Shown piece by piece: positions 58,001 through 64,000 of a stretch of DNA of 64,000 nt (the first letter of the stretch is position 1; every line of letters begins with the position of its first letter). The DNA comes from Rhizophagus irregularis (lineage: Eukaryota > Glomeromycota > Glomeromycetes > Glomerales > Glomeraceae), in assembly GCF_026210795.1 (NCBI RefSeq), contig NC_089431.1, forward strand, positions 1,426,001 through 1,490,000, given 5' to 3'. The notes under the pieces were generated by a model. It made no database searches. It saw nothing but the letters and a program-made list of their open reading frames with translations, and had not been told where the DNA came from. The translations under genes were made by a program, and so were the position numbers.

Positions 58001-58682
58001 TTTATATTAATTCATTTTTTTCAAATAGATTACGTTGAAAGATACGTTAATTTCGTGCTTAATGATTCTATTACAGAACAGTTTGAATCATTTAAGCGCG
58101 GATTTTACCATGTTTGTGGTGGTAATGCTTTGTCTGTACGTATTATATTGTACCGGTTTTCCTTTTTAACAATGTAATTAAATTTAAAATTTTTTTTATT
58201 TAATGAAAAATTCAAGCTTTTCCAACCTGAAGAGATCGAACTTTTAGTTCGAGGTAGCGCAGAACCACTAGAAATTGATGAGCTAAAAGCGGTGACTGTA
58301 TATGAACGTTTCAGTGAAGATGAAGAAACGATTAGAAACTTCTGGTCCTTATTTCGAGAGATGGACCCTCAAATGCAAAGAAAACTATTGACATTTGTAA
58401 CAGGAACGGATCGAATTCCAGCTACAGGGTTGGCAAATTTAGCATTTAAAATTTCATGCATTGGAGAAGATAGCGAGAGGTAATCATTGATAAAAAAAAT
58501 ATTTTTGTTTTTTTCCTAGTTTTATATAATTTTTTTATTTCAAAACAAAAATGAATTATAGATTTCCGATTGCGCATACTTGCTTTAATCAACTTTGTCT
58601 ATACCGGTATCGTTCTCGAAAGAAATTGGAAGAAAAATTAAAAAGATCTATAATGGAAAGTGAAGGGTTTGGATTGAAATAA
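55030..58682 (+). CDS. hul4: HECT E3 ubiquitin ligase, Hul4/HECTD2-like
   Basis: Seventeen exons: 55030-55215, 55301-55329, 55423-55508, 55609-55769, 55875-55952, 56026-56087, 56169-56217, 56304-56434, 56523-56677, 56758-56866, 56962-57061, 57162-57426, 57493-57698, 57788-57950, 58029-58135, 58217-58479, 58562-58682; 756 residues, all in phase. After a Ser/Gly/Asn-rich start comes a Cys cluster (C67-x-C-C and C85-x-x-C88) around [14 protein letters not shown]. The middle contains [11 protein letters not shown]. The HECT domain fills the last 350 residues: [38 protein letters not shown] and the catalytic HTCFNQL (Cys724). It takes ubiquitin from an E2 as a thioester and passes it to substrates. 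I chose the exon 9 donor at 56678 because it restores MALLFAANKQ. Confidence 0.9.
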
Positions 58683-60015
58683 TACGATACAAATAATTTA
58701 TGTCAACTCTTTTTCATTTATTATTTTGCATTGCATTTCTGTTTTAATATCGTTTTTTTATCCTTGAAGGTTTTTTTACTTCATTCATAATAATCATTGA
58801 CGTACTTTTTTTGGATAATAATTTTGTAACAAAATTCTTTTTTATATTTATTTTTAATTTAACTCGTGTCTCGACTGATAGACCCAGTGTACTTTAGTTA
58901 TTTATATTATGAAATTGACAGTCTATTTATACCCAAGAAAAAAAGAATTAACGTTTATATAGTAATATTATGCACCCTATTTTTATACATATTCTTTAAA
59001 TTTTCAAACATTCATTCAATCGGTCATAGCACTTAAAAATTCGATTTTCGCCTTAAACTTTTTTATCTTCAAATGAAATCTATTTATTTTTCACGTTGAA
59101 CTATATTGGATTATTTAGTTAAATACAAACTTTGATAAGTAGGATTTAATCGGTGTAATTTTATTTTTTCTTTAATAAACTTGCAAGATATGAGAAATAA
59201 TAACATCATTTTAATCATTCAAGAAATTACACTTGCTGATTTATTTATATTTATTTATCACATATAAATTCATAATTCATTATAATAATTTATTGGTTAC
59301 TTGACACTAGAGAGCATCAATTAAATAAATTTAAGAGTATTAAAACGGGGGTAATAAACAAATATTTATTTTTCTTGTAAATCATTTCTCCTTAAAAAGA
59401 GAATTGTTTTTCTTTTGATAGGATCATGTTTGGATTACCATTATTATTATGTATGTATCTTTTAACCGTTTATTTGTTTGTAATTATCACACCCAAACCT
59501 ATTTAATAAATAAATTAAATTTGATTTAAAAATTCTCATAAATAAATATGTAGTGAAAATTTAAATGTTGCAAATGTTGCAAAGAAATGACTTTTTATCC
59601 AGATGTTTTTCAGAATCATCATTTCATCAGAAAAAATGTGTCCTATAAATTCATCATTGCAGCTATGTTACAAACAGGAAAAGTTTCCTGAATGAAGTAG
59701 GGTCTCGTGTAACTTCCATATAGGTTATTTATTGAACTTATGGGATTATATACATAAATGCACGTAAACAATTAAAAAGTTTCTAATTATGTGCAATATA
59801 AAATTGTTCAATGGTATTTATATAAAGCTAAGCTCGATCAAACGTTTAAAACACCAACCAGATACTTTCTATAGTAACGCTACACATGATCCATTTGTGT
59901 GAAGTTTCGAACTAACTATTAATTCTTTATAAATTTCTTACCTTTATTCGTACGAATACATTTTATATATATTCATTTTTTTTTTTCCTTACATCTTTAA
60001 AATTACCTTTGTCAA
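58683..60015. other. Intergenic HUL4-kinase, 1.3 kb
   Basis: AT-rich spacer containing the HUL4 3' UTR and the kinase promoter. One short hydrophobic open frame (around 59430) is too weak to call. No RNA gene or repeat was recognised. Confidence 0.5.
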
Positions 60016-63000
60016 ATGGACGACTACCTTACCGTAAAGGAGTTAGGAAATGGTTCATTCGGCACAGTTGTACAGGCAAAACACAACCAAACTGGTCAAG
60101 TGGTAAGTTTTACGGAATTTTATTCAATATTTTTTTGCCTTATACATATATAAAATATTTTTTTTAAGACCTTTTTTCGTCAAATGGTATTAAAGAAAGT
60201 GTTTTTAACGACAATAAAAATAAATTAAAATGGGGACTACCCATTTTATATATTTTTAAGCATTAACAAAAAGTACTTGAAGGTGCTCCGAGAAAGTTAA
60301 TCTTAGAATAATATATAAATAATTTTTTATAATAGCTGTTTATATATTTTAATTTTCTTTCTTTGTGTAACATAAAGGTAGCGATCAAAAAAATGAAAAA
60401 GAAGTTTTCTTCGTGGGATAAAGTGTGTGAACTTCGCGAATTCAAGGTATTGACTGGAAGATGGATTTTTGAACGATCTAATTACTATTGTCTTTTTCGT
60501 CTTCGCAATCTTCATTTTTTAAACTAGATTCGTGCCATCCACGTGATTTTAACATAATTTTGTTAATTAATTTGGAATTGGAAAATAAATAATAAAGGCT
60601 TTAAGAACCCTACCGTCACACCCAAGTATCATTTCCCTATTAGAAGCTTTTCTTATACCGCAAACACGAGAATTATATTTCGTTTTTGAATATATGGAAG
60701 GTAATCTTTATCAATTAATAAAAGATAGAAGAGGAAAAAAGTTGAATGAAAAAATTGTACAATCTATCATGTAAAGTCTTATTTTATTTTGTTTAATCGA
60801 ATTACAAATTATATATATATATATATAACTAATTTTTTTTTGTTAAATTATTAATTTTTAGATTTCAAATACTTGAAGGACTTTATTTTATTCATTCATA
60901 TGGAATTTTTCATCGTGATATGAAACCAGAAAATATCTTAATATCAACTCAAAAAAAAATAACATGTGAATATGATGTAGAAAATGATCCTAATACTAAA
61001 AATAATTGGTCAGACGATATAGATGATGAGTTTGAGTATATGGTAAAAGTTGGTGATTTTGGTTTAGCGAGAGAGATAAAATCGAAACCTCCATACACAG
61101 ACTATGTTAGTACAAGATGGTAAGAAATTCTTAAAGGTGCGTGTTTAAATTGCTATTTACGTATAGAGTACTTTATTAATCCTTTTTTTTTAAAAAAAAA
61201 TAATAATAATTTTCTAGGTATCGTGCACCAGAAGTACTTTTACGTTCTAATTCTTATTCTGCACCAATAGATTTATGGGCAGTTGGAACTATTTTAGCAG
61301 AATTGTTTACTCTAAATCCTTTATTTCCTGGATATAGTGAAATAGATCAATTATATACAATTTCTAAAGTATTAGGAAGTCCAAATGTTAAATCAGAACT
61401 TAATGTACAGACTGATGGAATTGGTGGAGGAGAATGGAAAGAAGGTGTTAAACTAGCAAAGACAATGGGATTCTCTTTTCCACAGGTAAAAAATGTATAA
61501 TTATATAATTCATCTTTATTTATACTTGTTAAATTTATACTATTTGCAAGTTCATTTCATATGAAAATAAGTATTGAACCGATTAATAATTCACTTTCAA
61601 TTATTAGACACCCCCACAACCATTATCAAATATGTTTTCTCAATCAACTCCACCTTATTTTCTTGAATTTCTTTCAAATCTTTTGCTTTATGATCCAAAA
61701 CAACGTCTTACTGCGTTAGATGCTCTCAAGCATCCATATTTTACTGAAAGCAATTTAATATTTACACCGCTTAATGAACTAGAGGAAATTAATTTAAATA
61801 AGAGAATGGAAAAAAAGAGAAAAAACGATAGTTTTTTGTTCAAAAGAGGAAATTTATCTCCAGGTGACAAAAAGAACAATAATCGTTATATATGGACTAA
61901 GGCAACAGATGGACATAACAAAGATATAGTTGAACTGTTTAACAGTGGACCTGCATCACATTTGCGACCTTTGGATATTGAAGCCGCAAATAATGTTAGA
62001 CAAGAGGAATTTGTACTTCCTACAATTAAAGCTATTAGTCCATTTAGGACGTCTCAAGACAATGGTTTTGGAGATAATATGAAGTCTATTGAACAAAGTA
62101 TAATTAATAATCATCTAGTAAGAGAGCATGGAACGATAATGGAAGAATATGAGCATGAGGAGACTTCATCGATAAGCAGACCTTATACAGCACATTGTAA
62201 TGGACATGGAAGAAGATCCATAATAGATAACGCTAAACCAATTCCTATATCGCGCGGTAGACAAGGGCATGGTTTTAATGGTGATGTTCCTTCAAGGCAC
62301 AAATCAAATTTAAGTAGATCATTTCAGTTTCCGCCCGTACATAAAAGGGATCGTTCTAGTGCAACAAGTGAAATAGATCAAATGATAAAAGAAATTGAAA
62401 ACATGAATCAAGGAATTGATTCATCACAAATTGATTATATTTCGCCTATATCACCCAAGTCTGTTGATTTACAAAGATATCAACTTCCAGATGATGTTAT
62501 GAGGTTTTTTGGAGCTGTGGATGACTCATCGCCTGTTCTAAGGAGATCCTGTAGTAGATCGAGAGATTTTATGAAAGTTCATAGACGATATTCTTCAGCA
62601 TCAGCTACACAAGAAATGTCACCTACAACATTTGATTTCCAGCATCAAAAAAAACCATCTGTTGCTTCAAGTCAAGACCATACGAGGAATGATAGCGGAT
62701 TCTCTACTAACAGTACTAATAATTCATCTTTGGAGAATGAGAAGGAAATACCATCATATGCGACTAAAGTATATGGTCAACATTTAAAAACTTGGCAACA
62801 AATATGTCAAGAAAATGAGATATCATCACATGATTCTCCTCTTAATGATGATAACTTTGGGTAAATAATTATGTTAAAAATAATCTTACATTTTTAATTT
62901 CCAAATAATTTAAACAATTTACAAACATTTTTACTATTTTGCAGTATGTTGATAAACGATTCATTCAAATCGCCGGTAATTCCTGAATTTCGTGTTAGTG

Positions 63001-63479
63001 ATATTTTAGGTAATGATATTTTAAGTAATGATATATCACAAAGTAAGCAAGAGTCTCCAACATCAGCGAACAATAGCTTCTTTTCTAATTTAAAGGCGGC
63101 AATGAAATCACATGCAGTTTCACCTACAAAAAGATATGGAATTTTCAGTTCTAATCATGAAAGTGCATCTACATCAACAACCCAACAATCAACATTAAAA
63201 TTACAACCACGGATACAGCGTAGTAAAAGTAATTCTGGTGCCAAAGAAACTAAAAAAGCTAAATCAGCTATAACAAAAAAACGTTCATTTATCTTTGATT
63301 CAACGTCAGTTAGTGCTAATTCATTATTTTCTTTAAAGGATGATAATACAATGAAAGAATCATCATCCAAGGGTACAGGTGGAGAAAAGAAAGATAAAAA
63401 ACTTTCTAGTTCTCCTGGATTGTTTGCCACATTAGGAGCAAAATTTCCAGGCGGTAAAGGAGGAGGTTCCGGAGGTTAA
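60016..63479 (+). CDS. ime2: Ime2/MAK-type (RCK family) protein kinase
   Basis: Seven exons: 60016-60102, 60378-60446, 60598-60770, 60862-61119, 61218-61485, 61608-62860, 62945-63479; 880 residues. Kinase domain in the first 360 residues: [11 protein letters not shown] (Gly loop), [10 protein letters not shown] (Lys33), [20 protein letters not shown] (Asp129), GDFGLARE (Asp175), activation motif TDY (189-191) in [19 protein letters not shown]. The TDY and the absence of a MAPK docking groove sequence point to the MAK/ICK/Ime2 family, which acts in meiosis, morphogenesis and, in ciliated relatives, cilium length. An acidic insert (about 139-170) splits the catalytic loop from DFG. The 500-residue tail is Ser-rich, disordered and holds many SP sites, ending in a Gly-rich stretch. 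The first intron is 275 nt, longer than others here. Confidence 0.92.
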
Positions 63480-64000
63480 TTTTATTCATTAATAATATTT
63501 ATTATTATTAGTCGGAGTTTCGGACATTTGATATGAACATTATCATAACAGGATTAGATAGATAGATAAAAGTAGACAAGTAAATTTAGACAAAACATTT
63601 AATAATACAAGTATGTTATGCGATCAAAATTGAAATCAACAAATTTTCTTTAGACATTTGTAAAATACAATAAAAATTTTCATATATAACTTCAAAAACT
63701 TTTACTAATTATCACAAATTAATATAATACAGTCTTGAAAATCGAAACCCTTGGAAATTTTTTTTTAATAAAACGATAATATTAATTAATATATTTAGTA
63801 ATAAATCTTAAACTAATAATTATATACCAATCAAAATAATAATTATAATTAATGGTCGAAGATAGCTTTTTTTTTGCACTGCATTAGTCGCGTGGAACCA
63901 CTGGAGGAATTTCTTGTTTTTGCTGCAATACCTAACGAATAAAGATTCTCGTGGGCATTGCATTTCTATTTTTAGACAAATATAGATTTTATTCACGCCA
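63480..64000. other. 3' flank of the kinase gene
   Basis: AT-rich 3' UTR and spacer. No further gene is recognisable before the window ends. Confidence 0.5.

Noticed and set aside
59430-59510. 26-codon hydrophobic frame
   Set aside because: Too short, no conservation information, expected by chance in AT-rich DNA.

Overview
The window is AT-rich eukaryotic DNA. It has short introns (mostly 65-100 nt, GT..AG) and many small fungal genes. Several traits point to an arbuscular mycorrhizal fungus close to Rhizophagus: a tandem BTB-BACK-TLDc array, a MATA-type HMG-box gene, F-box/LRR remnants, SAM-domain paralogues and a Nic96/Ura3/Hul4/Ime2 gene set. That assignment rests on gene families and base composition, not on a database search.

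Two compartments are visible. From 1 to about 43.8 kb the DNA is sparse and repeat-rich. It holds an S/T/P- and Q/N-rich orphan gene (5308-6159, -), a MATA-HMG gene (7731-8288, +) and a BTB-BACK-TLDc array (9708-17220) with three intact genes and at least three broken copies. A tandem series (17.8-28.6 kb) follows, pairing small SAM-domain-like genes with tiny two-exon metallothionein genes. Last come a secreted pepsin-type aspartic protease (30241-31439, -), an F-box/LRR pseudogene (34474-35565) and many palindromic or TIR-bearing elements. Remnants of a transposase-like gene and of a Crinkler-like NTPase/nuclease gene lie between them.

From 43.8 to 63.5 kb the DNA is gene-dense and housekeeping: SEN1-type RNA/DNA helicase (+), nucleoporin Nic96/Nup93 (+), OMP decarboxylase Ura3 (-), HECT ubiquitin ligase Hul4-like (+) and an Ime2/MAK-type kinase (+). 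I rebuilt the exons of all five from splice sites and frame; every one closes in phase except Nic96, which carries a one-base slip in exon 6.

The most notable items are two metallothionein genes (23100-23275 and 28468-28623, -) that predict the same 28-residue, seven-cysteine protein. Each is split by an intron into pieces too small to stand out as open frames. A third copy of the same flanks (about 27.0-27.5 kb) has lost the gene. The BTB-TLDc array looks like the direct product of unequal crossing-over, with a hybrid pseudogene at the joint.
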